DNA of 60,000 nucleotides from Strigamia acuminata (GCA_949358305.1 OX442314.1:8985060-9045059), one strand, 5' to 3'; shown: positions 32,930-45,815, numbered from the stretch's first letter. Translations and numbers: made by a program. Notes: generated by a model from the letters alone, not told the origin.

Positions 32930-35630
32930 CAAAAAATGATCTCGTATTCGACTCGCTTTCTAGTCGAGTACGAGTTTTGCCCTTCTTCAACGCGAAATCG
33001 TATTCGACTCGTTTTCTAGTCGAATGCGAGTTTTGCCCTTCTTCAACGCGAAATCGTATTCGACTCGTTTTCGAGTCGAATGCGAATTTTGCCCTTCTTC
33101 AACGCAAAATCGTATTCGACTCGTTTTCGAGTCGAGTACGAGTTTTGCCCTTCTCCAACGCGAAATCGTATTCGACTCGTTTTCGAGTCGAGTACGAGTT
33201 TTGCCTTTCTTCAACGCGAAATCGTATTCGACTCGCTTTCGAGTCGAGTACGAGTTTTGCCCTTTCTACAACGCGAAATCGTATTCGACTCGTTTTCTAG
33301 TCGAATGCGAGTTTTGCCCTTCTTCAACGCGAAATCGTATTCGACTCGTTTTCGAGTCGAATGCGAATTTTGCCCTTCTTCAACGCGAAATCGTATTCGA
33401 CTCGTTTTCGAGTCGAGTACGAGTTTTGCCCTTCTCCAACGCGAAATCGTATTCGACTCGTTTTCGAGTCGAGTACGAGTTTTGCCCTTCTTCAACGCGA
33501 AATCGTATTCGACTCGTTTTCGAGTCGAATGCGAATTCGTATTCGACTCGTTTTCGAGTCGAATGCGAATTTTGCCCTTCTTCAACGCGAAATCGTATTC
33601 GACTCGTTTTCGAGTCGAATACGAGATAGTCGATGACCCGTTCCCGGACTTTGACTCGTACGACTCGTATTCGAGATGTATTCGAGATGTATTCGAATCG
33701 TATTCGAGTCGTATTCGAGATGGTCGATGATTTCCACTCGCTCGTATACGCGTTGTATACGAGCTCGTATTTTGATCGTAATCGTAAACGAATCGTTTAC
33801 AAGTCGTATACGAGTTGTATACGACGTGTATACACCTCGTATACGAACGAAGTTTGTGAAAACACAATTTCCAAATAAGACGTATGTGACTACTATGTGT
33901 TTTCATGTCGTAGTAAGTATCCGGTGGATTTTCCAAACTTCGTTCGTATACGAGGTGTATACACGTCGTATACAACTCGTATACGACTTGTAAACGACTC
34001 GTTTACGATTACGATCAAAATACGAGCTCGTATACAACGCGTATACGAGCGAGTGGAAATCATCGACCATCTCGAATACGACTCGAATTCGATTCGTATT
34101 CGATTCGAATACGATTCGAATTCGATTCGAATACGAATACGATCAAAATACGAACTCGTAACAACTCGAATACGAATCAAAGTCCGGGAAACAAAAATCA
34201 TCGACCATCTCGTATACGATTCGAAAGCGAATCGAATACGATTTCGCGTTGAAGAAGGGCAAAATTCGTACTCGACTCGAAAACGAGATGTATTCGAGAT
34301 GTATTCGAATCGTATTCGAGTCGCATTCGAGATGGTCGATGATTTCCACTCGCTCGTATACGCGTTGTATACGAGCTCGTATTTTGATCGTAATCGTAAA
34401 CGAATCGTTTACAAGTCGTATACAAGTTGTATACGACGTGTATACACCTCGTATACGAACGAAGTTTGGGAAAACACAATTTCCAAATAAGACGTATGTG
34501 ACTACTATGTGTTTTCATGTCGTAGTAAGTATCCGGTGGATTTTCCAAACTTCGTTCGTATACGAGGTGTATACACGTCGTATACAACTCGTATACGACT
34601 TGTAAACGATTCGTTTACGATTACGATCAAAATACGAGCTCGTATACAACGCGTATACGAGCGAGTGGAAATCATCGACCATCTCGAATACGACTCGAAT
34701 ACGATTCGAATACATCTCGAATACATCTCGAATACGAGTCGTACGAGTCAAAGTCCGGGAACGGGTCATCGACTATCTCGTATTCGACTCGAAAGCGAGT
34801 CGAATACGATTTCGCGTTGAAGAAGGGCAAAACTCGTACTCGACTCGAAAGCGAGTCGAATACGATTTCGCGTTGAAGAAGGGCAAAACTCGTACTCGAC
34901 TCGAAAACGAGTCGAATACGATTTCGCGTTGAAGAAGGGCAAAACTCGTACTCGACTCGAAAACGAGTCGAATACGATTTCGCGTTGAAGAAGGGCAAAA
35001 CTCGTACTCGACTCGAAAGCGAGTCGAATACGATTTCGCGTTGAAGAAGGGCAAAACTCGTACTCGACTCGAAAACGAGTCGAATACGATTTCGCGTTGA
35101 AGAAGGGCAAAACTCGTACTCGACTCGAAAGCGAGTCGAATACGATTTCGCGTTGAAGAAGGGCAAAACTCGTACTCGACTCGAAAACGAGTCGAATACG
35201 ATTTCGCGTTGAAGAAGGGCAAAACTCGTACTCGACTCGAAAACGAGTCGAATACGATTTCGCGTTGAAGAAGGGCAAAACTCGTACTCGACTCGAAAAC
35301 GAGTCGAATACGATTTCGCGTTGAAGAAGGGCAAAACTCGTACTCGACTCGAAAGCGAGTCGAATACGATTTCGCGTTGAAGAAGGGCAAAACTCGTACT
35401 CGACTCGAAAGCGAGTCGAATACGATTTCGCGTTGAAGAAGGGCAAAACTCGTACTCGACTCGAAAACGAGTCGAATACGATTTCGCGTTGAAGAAGGGC
35501 AAAACTCGTACTCGACTCGAAAGCGAGTCGAATACGATTTCGCGTTGAAAAAGGGAAAAACTCGTACTCGACTAGAAAGCGAGTCGAATACGATTCCGCG
35601 TTGAAAAAGAGAAAAACTCGTACGCGATTC
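32930..35630. repeat. Giant palindrome of 56-bp CpG-rich satellite units
   Basis: The left arm (about 32935-33625, some 12 units) is head-to-tail copies of cgaaatcgtattcgactcgt, tttcgagtcgagtacgag, ttttgcccttcttcaacg. The right arm (about 34780-35625, some 15 units) carries the same unit inverted. Each unit also contains a small palindrome (ttcgactcg...cgagtcgaa). Between the arms lie two palindromic modules. All long ORFs here arise from the repeat and are not proteins. Confidence 0.95.
33690..34690. repeat. Two copies of a ~390-bp palindromic module in the palindrome centre
   Basis: Copies at about 33690-34075 and 34290-34690. Each is an inverted repeat (arms with gtatacgagctcgtattttg and gaacgaagttt) around an almost unchanged unique spacer of about 75 bp (near 33855-33935 and 34470-34550; contains aagacgtatgtgactactat). 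Confidence 0.9.
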
Positions 35631-35699
35631 AGTGAAACTAAATTTACATGTGCGCGTTGACGCGCGCGATTCGTGTGTTCTACGTGAGTAAATAGAGTG

Positions 35700-36870
35700 C
35701 GCGTCACATATGAATACAAAATGTCGACCATGCGTCGCCACGATGCCAGTGGACGAATTCTGCGAATTCGTGCAAACGCAGAAAGTTAAAAATATTCAAA
35801 TTTGACGCCCACGATGACACGTTCGTAGTAGACGCCTCCACAACTGCTTTTGAAAAGAATTTGATAAATGTTTGGAAATAATATTTAGGATTTTCTTTAA
35901 TCATATCAGGAAACTGAAAACAGAAATAAAGTTTATACATTGGAAATTTTTTATAATAAAATTACGTATTAAACATTATATAGCGTGAGAATGGACACTT
36001 TGATATGAAAGCGAATATTTTCGAAATTAAAACAATTATTTTCAAAGTTAAAACGACTATTTTCGAGTATTGTTAATTCAAAACGACGTGCAGCATGGGA
36101 ATAAAAAAAATTAATTGAGACGCGCTTATGACACGCGCTGCACAGCCTCACGAATCCTAGAGGCATCCACAACTATACGCGTCGGCCCTGACGCGGTCGT
36201 CTAGACGAGCGCATCTGGACGCGCACAAAGCTAAGTTCACATGTGCGCGTCTAAACGCGCGCGTCAAGGCCGACGCGTATGGCTGAGGACGCACTTAGGA
36301 TTCGCGAGGCTGTGCAGCGCATGTCACAAGCTCGCGTCAACCAATTTTTTGGTTCCCATGCAGCACAAAAACAAAAATTGTTAAGTTGCTTAAGAATTGA
36401 TTTTTTTTGGTATTTCATTGTTGATTATTAATTTAAAGAATATTTAATTGTTTTTTAAAATGGGAAAAGTTGAAAATTTGGTGGGTTTTTGTGTTTGCTT
36501 GCTCGACGGGAAATTGCAATCTCCCCGGCCGCAGCAGGCGAGCATTGAGCGGCATGTAATTTCCACGCGCACCGTCGAAAGGATTGTATTTGTTTATGAA
36601 CTCTTTTTTTCTTGTATTGTTTTTCGTGTATTGTTTTGACGTGAAAACAATTCATTTCAATAGAATGTGACTGTTTTCAATGTAAAAATCAATGATTTCA
36701 CTGGAAAACAAAGGTGGCAACGAGTGGTCGCGCGCGTCAAAGTTGAATATTTTCAACTTTCGGCGTTCGCGCGATTTCGGGGAATTCGTCCACTTGCGGC
36801 GCGGCGACGCGCGCGGCGACGTATGGTCAACGTTTTGCATTCACATGTCGAACGCGCGAACTTAGCTTTT
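35700..36870. repeat. Second, diverged palindrome (~1.2 kb)
   Basis: 35705-35815 is inverted at 36735-36855 (for example gaattcgtccact); 36078-36190 is inverted at 36260-36375 (for example gctgcacagcctc with gaggctgtgcagc). The centre is near 36230. It is rich in acgcgcgcg and abuts the 56-bp palindrome. No gene is seen up to 37150. Confidence 0.75.
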
Positions 36871-37153
36871 ACACGCGTGTGTCACGCGATAGAAGACGCG
36901 TCGTCTACAAAACACACGTAAATAAATAAATAAATATTTTTGGTGGTTAACCCGTGTGTCTTTCCATGGAAAAAAAAAGAGAAGAGTTTTCTCGTCGTAA
37001 GATTTCTCTCAAAAATCTCTAAAACACGATAGAAAGCAGTCCAACAATCGAATTTGGCGCCATCGTACGAAGCGATTTGATTGGCCAACAATGAGCAGAG
37101 TCGTGATTGGTCTTGTCTATGCCTCCTGGATGCAGAACTAACCACCCGACATC

Positions 37154-38589
37154 ATGGACGCCTTAGTACCACAATTGATAGAAGATTTTAATGTAATTGG
37201 GGTAATTTTTATCACGAATTTTTGTCAAACGTACAGTCCCGAGTGAGTGAGTGAGCGAATGAGTGAATGAGTGAGCGAGTGAGCGAGGTGATGCGTGTGA
37301 CTAACGTCCATTGGACGTTTCGTCCGTCGTTAACAGAGATCGAAACTGAGTTTACGTCCCATTCGTTTTCCTTTGTTCAGGTTTTATTCATTTATATAAC
37401 CTCCATCTTCCTCACTTTTTTTTTTTTTTTTTTTTTTTTTTCTTTTTTTACAGGTCGCTACGGAGAAAAACAGAGAGATTGGAGGGGATGGGGAAGAGGA
37501 AACGACGACTACATCGAATTTGTCGTCCGCTGTGCCATTGACCGACACGCCGTCAAAAATGGATCCTATTCCATCTAAACGCGCTTGTTTAGTGGGTGAT
37601 GGAGAGATGGAAGACCCGGCGCAAGTTAACGAGGTACTGATTCGTTCGTTTGCTTTATTTGTCATCAATCTATTTATTTGTTCATCCGTTTTTTTTTTTT
37701 TTGTTTTTTTTTTTTTTTTTATCCGTTTGTCTTTTTTCTCTCTTTCAAGTCGTGTCGAGGAGAGGCGTCGCCACTGCTGCCACCGCCGCAGCGCGAGAAA
37801 AAGACGGTGGCGGGGGCGGTGAAAAAAGCCAGGCAGATCGCGTGGACTCTAGCAAAGAGATTCACGGGGACAACCAAACGAATTGAGAGGATCGAAGAGT
37901 ACATGGGTTGGAGGTGGCGTGGCAGGAAGGAGATGATAGGTCGGTTGAGATCAATGGAGAAGAAGTTGAAGCGGATGGAAAGCGACCTGGACTGGGTCGA
38001 TACAGATGTGTATGATATGGAAGTGGAGGTGGAGATAACTGAGGAGGATAGAGAGGTGGACGTGGATGGAGTGGAAGCGGAAGTTGAAGTGGCTATGGGT
38101 GAAGTGGAGGTGGCGGAGGCGAGATCAGGGGAACGGGAGCAGCGGGAGCGGGATGATGTCGAACCGGTCGCCGAGAAAACGCGCGATGGTGGCATTCTTT
38201 TATCGTCTATTGCGGCGGACACGGTCGAATCCGTGTTAAAGAAATTGTCTGGCAAGGTAAGAATAAAACGCACGATGACGCGCGCGACCACTTTTCGACC
38301 TTTCATGTACATTCATTTTTGTTTGATAATTTTCAGTGTGTCGATTTGATGGCGTTGACTTCGATCAAGTCTGTCGAATCGCTGTACAAGTTTCAGCAAC
38401 GGGTCTGCCAACCGGTAAACATGTTTGGTGCGCATCCACCTTTTTTGATTGTTTCTCTTATTTTTTCTTTCTTTTCAGAGGGTAATTGATGATGACGACG
38501 ACGGTGACGATGTTGATAGTGACGATGGTGATAGTGACGATGGTGATAGTGACGATGGTGAAGATGATGACGATGACAATGTCGACTAG
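37154..38589 (+). CDS. Gene A: acidic/basic coiled-coil protein, function unknown (307 aa)
   Basis: Five exons join in phase 0 throughout: 37154-37201 (ATG GAC GCC), 37454-37633, 37750-38256, 38337-38414, 38479-38589 (TAG). Every junction has GT/AG and an open frame. The protein has a short N-terminus (MDALVPQLIEDFNVIG) and a basic helix (VKKARQIAWTLAKRF, then KRIERIEEYMGWRWRGRK). A coiled segment follows (RSMEKKLKRMESDLDW), then a Val/Glu-alternating acidic stretch (EVEVEITEED, EVEVAMGEVEVAEA) and an Asp-rich tail with SDDGD repeats. Such acid tails are common in nuclear chromatin-binding proteins; that role is inference. An AATAAA follows at 38741. Intron 1 contains a (T)n tract of about 28. 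Confidence 0.8.
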
Positions 38590-39420
38590 ACAGATATTCG
38601 AATTTTTTATTTTATTTTATTTTATTTTATTTTATTTTATTTTATTTTATTTTATTTTATTTTATTTTATTTTATTTAATTTTATTTTATTTTTTTCTTT
38701 TTCTTTATTTCTTCTTTCGTGTGTTGTTATGTTTTAATTAAATAAATAAATAGTAGTTGTCGTACAATTTCATCATCAAACAAGTGGTTTAACATCGTTG
38801 TTATTACTGTTTGTTTGTTAAATTATTTGTCGTGTTCGGTTCGGCTTTGTGGAACAATCATGATTGTGTGAAAAGTTTGGGACACCTGTCGTTGATTTCG
38901 TGTATCACCTGTTGTCTGGTGTGCTTTTTAGCCACTGACTGTCGGGTCCCGTTGGCAGGACTGAGACCGAATTGGCGTTCTATTTTTCTCTCCTTTCAGG
39001 TCGGGAGATGGACAAACGCCATGCGGAACGGCAGTTGCGATCGGTCGTCCATCGCGGTATTCTCGCGCTAGTTTTATGCTTGTATTGGACGCGCACACAT
39101 TGCAAAAATAAAAGATAAATTAGCGTACTGTATCGAAACCTTGGTCCGGCTTTTGAGGAATTTTTTTTTTTCTTTCTCGTCAACAAAATATACGCGCGAT
39201 CACACGTAATAACGTCAAAAAATGTTTAATAAACGCCCAAAAACCGTGCATTGGAGTCGTGAGCGCATTCCGTATTGCAGCGCGACCACGCGCGGATGCA
39301 CATTGGAGTCGTGGACGACTTTGCGTCGCAATGTGATCGCGGGGAACGGGCTACACGCACGCTCGAATATGATGCGCGCGTCGGCAAACAATATTATCTC
39401 GTGATCGCGCGTCGTGAACC
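38590..39420 (+). other. 3' flank of gene A and a possible terminal exon
   Basis: A (TTTTA)n array (38605-38690) and polyadenylation signal follow gene A. A CTTTCAG acceptor at about 39000 opens an exon that reads MDKRHAERQLRSVVHRG and ends at TAA, overlapping an AATAAA at about 39107. This could be the last exon of a small gene, but no 5' part was found. Confidence 0.3.
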
Positions 39421-39645
39421 TACCGGGCGGATGTGACGCGTGAATAACCCCAGGATCAAGTTTCACGAAAACCTGATTTCGAAGAAAAAAACAACATACC
39501 GGTCAGATGTGACGCGTGGATAACCCCAGGGTCAGGTTTCACGAAAACCTGATTTCGAGGAAAAAATAACCTACCAGGCGGATGTGACGCATGGATAACC
39601 CCAGGATCAGGTTTCACGAAAACCTGATTTCAAGGAAAAAACGAA
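39421..39645 (+). repeat. Three ~75-bp direct repeats, each with a perfect stem-loop
   Basis: Units start near 39421, 39499 and 39573. Each contains gatgtgacgcgtg, ataacccca and the hairpin atcaggtttcacgaaaacctgat (nine paired bases, short CACGA loop; the first copy has one change). The substitutions between units mostly lie outside the stem. Confidence 0.85.
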
Positions 39646-42253
39646 AAGACGCACAAAGACTACAGGATAAAAATGATACGTAGAGAGAAGAAAATAGAAA
39701 TTGATTCCCCGATTCGTGAAATTAATTTCACATCGTGTACTCCAACCATTAATTGCATTGTCGTATTAGGTGTTGTGTGAAACGAAGATCGTAAACGTTT
39801 CGATCGGTTTACGATTTAAATTTCATCTCTCGGTGCGCGTCGCATCGTCCTAAATGACGCGAATTCATATCACCGCGTTCGCCAGATTCACGAGCACTTC
39901 CAAACCGTTCGTTTCGGACCTTCGCGGGGATCCGGAGGGTTTCGGTGTCTGTCTGGTCTCATGTCCCAGACTCGCTGCGTTGCGCAGTCACCGGCCAACC
40001 AAATGTGTCGGTTAGACGCGTCGCAATGAATAGGGGCAGACATGGATGTGTGTTAAAAAATAAACAATAGTTGGCTGCTGCGGATAACCTCGACCACTCG
40101 TCTCAATCGTTCGCTCAACCGACAGGGGCGCACCACTGCAGATTTAAATTTTCAGATTTCAATGGGAGACCTTGTCTCACACAAGGTACGGAATCTCCTT
40201 TGTGCCATCCTCGATTCAATCGTTAAAGACAGCATGCTCCTCGACCAGGACTGACTAATAGAATCAACTGACATTTTACCCACCGCGTTTGATCGCGCGC
40301 GTGCTTTTCTTCTCCCTGCCCATCCGTCCGCTTGTTTATTCTATCGTTTGGGCGATGTTGCGGAACAAAACGTCTACCTTTTTTATCGCCTTTACACGAC
40401 CTTTCTTTATTACCCTCCTTCTTGGAATGTGCGTGGCCCCTAGCAATTACGTAACCAAACAGGGTGCTCACGTTGTTCTCTCTTTTGGTCTAGATAATCC
40501 CATTTTCTCCACCGCCACTCAAACACGCCCACATAAAAAATCCAAAGATTTGTTTATTTTATTTTATTTTTCTATTTAACAAAACAGACAAACAAAACAA
40601 ATCGAAAATTAGAGAGAAAATCTGAATAAAAATTGAATAAAGATTGAAACAAAAATTGAATAAAAATCGAATGAAAATTGTAATAGAAATTGAATAAAAA
40701 AATTGGAGTAAAAATTGGAATGAAAATAGAAAAAAATTGACAAATCCAACGACGCATTCGATTGCGGTGGCCACCGAGGTGGCCGCCGCCACTGCACGCA
40801 AAGCTTCTCGGATGGTTTCGGGGCTCCTCCATCTCCATCTCCCTGCACGCCACCGTGGTCGATTCCGCCACCGTGGTCGATTCCGCCACCATACCGACCG
40901 CCAAGGCAATCGTCCAAAAACGAGTTTAGGTCCTCCAACATAAACGCGAAGCGGATGGCCGCGACAATCCTGTCCGACCAAATCCGCGCGCGATGCCACT
41001 GCCTCTACACCGGCGGTCTCGGCGCAAGACAGTTGGTAGAAGAAGAGCGAAATAAAAAATTAACATTTGAATTAATAATTGGTCAAGACGCTGGGCCAGT
41101 CACTTCGGTCGCGCGCGTAGTAACAACGCGCCGGGTACACGCGTCTAGCCGAGGTCTTCTGTTTACCCATTTGGAAAGAAAGAGAAAATGAATAAACGTA
41201 ATTTAATGAGAAGCAAATACTTGTAGATGCAAATAAAACGTAGGGGAGAGGGGGGGGGGGGGGGGGGAAGAAAAACCCAAACCAAACAAAACCAAACAGA
41301 GTTTGAAACTGCACGGCGTGATTAAGTCTGTCTCGACGTGCCAAAAATGCCAAAACAATGACAAAGTATGTGTTAAATGAATGCCGCTTCTTTCTTTGTT
41401 TGTTTCTTCATTCGTCTGTTCGTTGTGTGAAAATAAAACAAATTGGTCAATTACACACGTCGAGTTTGGTCCAGAAAACTCACACAACGCAATGAAGACC
41501 ACCTCGCATGCTTGTTAAAAATTAAAAAGTGATGGCGATGCACGGGGTCTCCCGCCCGTGCGCGTGTGCACATGCTAATGTAATGTACGCACGCGCACGG
41601 GCGGGCGGTCGAGTGAATGCGTGAATCGTCTCTCCACTCGCTCGTTTGTTTGAAAATAGACACTCGCACTACTTACAGTACCAAAATCCCTCCCCCCACC
41701 TATTCACGTTGTCGCAGTTACGTCAAGGTATCACGACGCGCAACAAAAAAAGGAAGAAAGATTTTTATCTATTGCGCCACACTCCATTTCGTGAAACACG
41801 CGTGTGTATCGATACGTTCGAGCGTTTTATCTGCAAGGTGAGAAAATAGTCGGTTTCCCCGACCACCATATTTTAATTTAGCCGACTGACTGACTGACTG
41901 ACTGACTGACTGACTGACAGATAGATAGATAGATAGATAGATAGATGGATAGACAGGGAAACAAACAAACGACTAAACAGGCGGTCGGGGATAAACGAGT
42001 GAAAACACGATGCGAGCACGGGCGGGGAAACCCCGTATTGTAACACAATAACCGCCATTGTTTACCGATTTGTTCGCTCATTTATTCACTTGACAATAAC
42101 AATAATAATAATAATAATAGTAATACCTGTAAAAGCAATAATAGTGATAATAATAGTAATAATAATAATAATAGTAATAGAAAGAGAGAGATACGCGCAT
42201 ACGCTTATTGACGAAATGTGAATTTCTGTACAGGTGTGCGGACTGGAAAAAAA
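39646..42253. other. Gene-poor segment with a possible exon at 40735-41030
   Basis: A GC-rich stretch at 40740-41030 is open on both strands: minus reads Gly-rich (FLDDCLGGRYGGGIDHGG) or Ala-rich (IREALRAVAAATSVATA). The strand and frame cannot be settled. Also present: a (G)n tract at 41251-41268, an acceptor/donor-bounded segment 41684-41837 that may be a 5' exon of gene D, a (GACT)n/(GATA)n microsatellite (41884-41945) and (AAT)n (42100-42180). Confidence 0.45.
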
Positions 42254-45200
42254 ATGGAGAAACAGAAAAAGAAAAAAAACCAGAAGGTAGCGAGGAAGAA
42301 GTTAAAGGGAACGAAGAAATGGAATACGACCGACAGCCAGAGATCGGATATAGATGGTCAACCGATAGATAGTCAGGTGTCGGTGTACTCGGATAGCCAG
42401 TTGGTCGACGAGATGGATATCCAGCACAGAGATGACGACGACAGCGATTCCGAAACGAGAACACAAAGAAGAAGCAACGACGAAGATGCCCGGAAAAATC
42501 GGACGAAAAAAAGCGTCAAGAAGACGCGCGTTTTGACGAAAAAGGACGACGAGACGATAAGATCCTCGACGGAGAATGGTGCCGAGAAGGTGCAAATTTT
42601 GATGGAAGTGGGCGACAAATTGGAGAAAACCACAACCAAAAATGATGAAGCCGAGGCAACGAAAATTTTGACAAGAGAAGATGACGAGTGGGCGAATCTG
42701 AACAAAAGTCTTATTTTATTCGAGGACAACGAGGCACCCGATGCAGACAAACTACAAGAAAAACAAGAACGGTGAGTAGAAACGCAAATTGTTTGATTTG
42801 AATCGCACCGAAGAAGTTATCGCGCGGTTTACATCTATAGCGCGCGCATATAACGCGCGGCTCAAAGCGTGCGAATTGCGATCCGTTTTTTTTTTTTTTT
42901 TTTGGCGCTCGATGCTAGTAACTCGCGATGATTTATTTGTTATTCTATTTAATCGTTTATTTATTTTTTTATCCCCCCCCCCCCCCCCCCCCCCACTAGA
43001 CTCGATGACGGCAGACTCACGTCGACGATGCCGAGAACAGAGGATGTAACGGTTCTAAAAACACGCGTAGATTTCTTGTACCAGCAAGAAGAGGGACGTG
43101 GGACTAAATACACACAAATTGCGGAAGAATTACGCACCCTTAATCAAAGGTTGAGTGTAATCGAAGAAAGACTCACGACCGCCAGTACATCGCAACACAT
43201 GACCGCAAGTACATCGCAACGCGTGACCACTAGTGCGTCGCAACAGGCTATTTGGTCGTCCTACGACCACCTTAAGGTAACAACGACGACAATCAATCAG
43301 CTCATTCGTTCGTTCGTTTGTTCGTTCAATCATCTTTCTCGTTTAGGACAAACCTGTCATCGATACGAGAAATGGGGTGTGTTGGTTGTGTCCCGACTCA
43401 AACAAAGTCCCGAAGGGCCCCAAAGCCGACATATGTAATCACTGGCGGCATATGCACAACGTTGGAAAAATCAAACCGGCCAGGGAGTTGTTGCGCAATC
43501 ACGTTGGCAACTTTGAGAACTTTTGTCGGGTATTTCCTAGCGCGTACGCGCGCGATTCGTTTGTTCGCCTTTATTTACAATGTAAGCTGCGTAGCTCGGA
43601 CATAACACCGTCCGGACAACTACGTGGTCCGGACAATTTTGTCCGGGCCCGGGCCCAACCAATAAGGAGCGATGCTAGATTTACTCTTTGGTTTGGACGA
43701 CTTCCCTTTCCGAATTCCGGGCAAAGCGGTGCATCCCATATAAGGAAAAAATTACCGTGTGGTTCGGACAAAAATAAAAAATGTCGATTTTCCAATGAAA
43801 TAAATTAGAAAAAAAAACAAAAACAAAAACACTAAAATAAAAAAAAATAAATAAATAAAAAAAGGTGTACACACCCTACAGAACGAACATCGCCTGGACT
43901 GGACACATTTCTGGGCCCCATCCTACATCCGGGCTACATAGCTTACACTGTATTTCTTTATTTATTTGTTTGTTTATTTACTTATTTATTAATTTAATTT
44001 ATTTATTTATTTATTTATTTTTTTTTTTAATTTATTTTTTTTTTTTTTTTTTTCCCCCATTTTCATTGATGTGATCATCTCAATCGTTCATCTCTTCTTC
44101 AACAGGCACTGATGTTAACGAGGAAGAAGGCGGACGACTGTCCTTTATGCAACACACGATCAGAAAATATGCAATATCATTTGCGAGAGACACACAGATT
44201 CGACGTACTGCCCACATTTCTGAAGCTAAGTGGGAGAAGGGCACGAAGAGAGGAGGTGATACCCCTCCCCACCACAGTGGTGCTCGACAACAGCAAGGGA
44301 ACGAGAAGAAGAAGAAGGGTGACGAGGTGAGGGAAAAACAATTCGGTTTATTTGTCATTGACATTTTCTCTCTCTAGGCAATCGTGGTAACACCAAAGAC
44401 CATGAAGTTGTTGCGAGAAGGATACACGCAATGGGAGAAGAACGTGAGTGTCTCGCCCCAAGGACCTGCCCGGGCAACTAGACTGATCGATTGTCCGTCT
44501 GTTTGTTTGTTTGTTTTATTTCAGCAACCCATCGATTTGAATCGACAAGCTCGGGCCCTAGAGTTTTTGTTCGGGAAGACACGACCCGACGACGATGACA
44601 GTAGCGACATCGAAGACGACGAAGACGAAGGCGAAGACGAAGACGAAGGCGAAGGCGAAGGCGATGGAAACGGTGGAAACGACGGCGGTCGCGTCGGACA
44701 TGGTCGCGGCACCGCTCCTGGACGCGGGATGAAGCGCGATTGCGGTCTAATCGCTAGCATTGCGAAGAGCAAACGCGAACGTGAGGCTAAACAAATACGT
44801 GGACGCGGGCCGACTCCCACTACAAAGTCGTCGCCATCGTCGTCGTCGTCGTCGTCGCCGGACAATGACAAACCGGATCCGTTCAAGGTAAAGGAAAGGG
44901 ATCCTTTCCGCTGCTCTCATTAATTTGGTGGTTCGTGTTTGACTGAAATTTCAGACAGCCTTGTATCGCGAGAAACGAGACATCACGGGAAGCAAATGCG
45001 ACAGTGTTTACTGCGCGGAGTCGACTAGTCCGCGACTGAGTTGCAAATCGTGTTCCTCTTCGGTACACGAAGAATGTGTGGGGCGGACATGGACCAACCG
45101 GAAAAGCTACACCAAGTTCTTTTGTAGCGGTTGTCGTAAAATTCGTCCCGCTCCTATCACGAAACTGCGGTGAGTGTTTTCTTTCATTTTATTCTGTAAT

Positions 45201-45815
45201 TAACTATAATTTTTTTGACCACACCGTAGTCTAATTCGCTTGTTCATTATTTTACACAGGTACTCCACTTACTCGATTGAGCAAAATCTCACCAAACACT
45301 TCAACATCTGCTTCCAACACGTCGCAGACGTACTCAATGGAAAGGTTAAAAGTTGGCGGATGAACCTCTTTGACAAAGGTGCCCCGAAGCGATCGTCCAT
45401 GTCGACCAACCGACACGATTTACTGATCCAAGACGAAGAACTGGTACAGACTATAGATTTTTTATTATTTTTATATGTTTTTGTTTGTTTGTTTGTTTGT
45501 TTGTTTGTTTGTTTGTTCGTTCTTTGCTTTCGTTCGATTGAATTTTGCTCATTTACATTTCAGTGCAAACGTTTTGCTCATTCTATTATAAAGAAAATAA
45601 GGACGGAGCTGCCCATAAAAACACAGTATGCGCAGACGTGGGGACCAGACGGAATTGAAACATTCATGACAGCGGTCGCAATTCCCGAATTTCTGACCCG
45701 ATTGATCTCTAAGATCGAGGACATCGACCGGGACCACGCAGACTTTTTCCTGGCTAATGTGGATCGCCCGCGGTATTTTGTTGACGATTTGAAAGACACG
45801 CGTGCCAGTCCGTGA
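42254..45815 (+). CDS. Gene D: paired C2H2-like zinc fingers plus PHD finger nuclear protein (756 aa)
   Basis: Nine exons join with matching phase: 42254-42771, 43000-43276, 43347-43529, 44106-44318, 44378-44443, 44525-44887, 44955-45169, 45260-45443, 45564-45815. Residues 1-265 are Lys/Asp/Glu-rich with a coiled coil (QIAEELRTLNQRLSVIEERL). Finger 1 (about 275-300) is GVCWLC...CNHWRHMH. Finger 2 (about 339-357) is CPLC...HLRETH. Then come a short LLREGYTQW helix exon, an Asp/Glu/Gly-rich tract and a Ser run. A PHD-type C4HC3 finger (about 555-600) has KCDSVYC, CKSC, HEEC and FCSGC. The C-terminal 130 residues are globular; IPEFLTRLISKIED loosely recalls the RTC4-like fold, a weak impression only. 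PHD fingers usually read histone tails, so a chromatin role is inferred. AATAAA at 45873. The donor at 44318 (AGG|GTGACG) was chosen over the stronger-looking one at 44326 because only it keeps the frame. Confidence 0.82.

Noticed and set aside
32860-35741. Long overlapping ORFs rich in Arg, Ser and Phe on both strands
   Set aside because: They mirror each other on opposite strands because the DNA is a palindrome of 56-bp units; there is no codon bias or splice structure.
44147-44377. Alternative frame ending at the stronger donor GACGAG|GTGAGG
   Set aside because: It loses the zinc finger, and the joined frame stops at once; the donor at 44318 keeps both.
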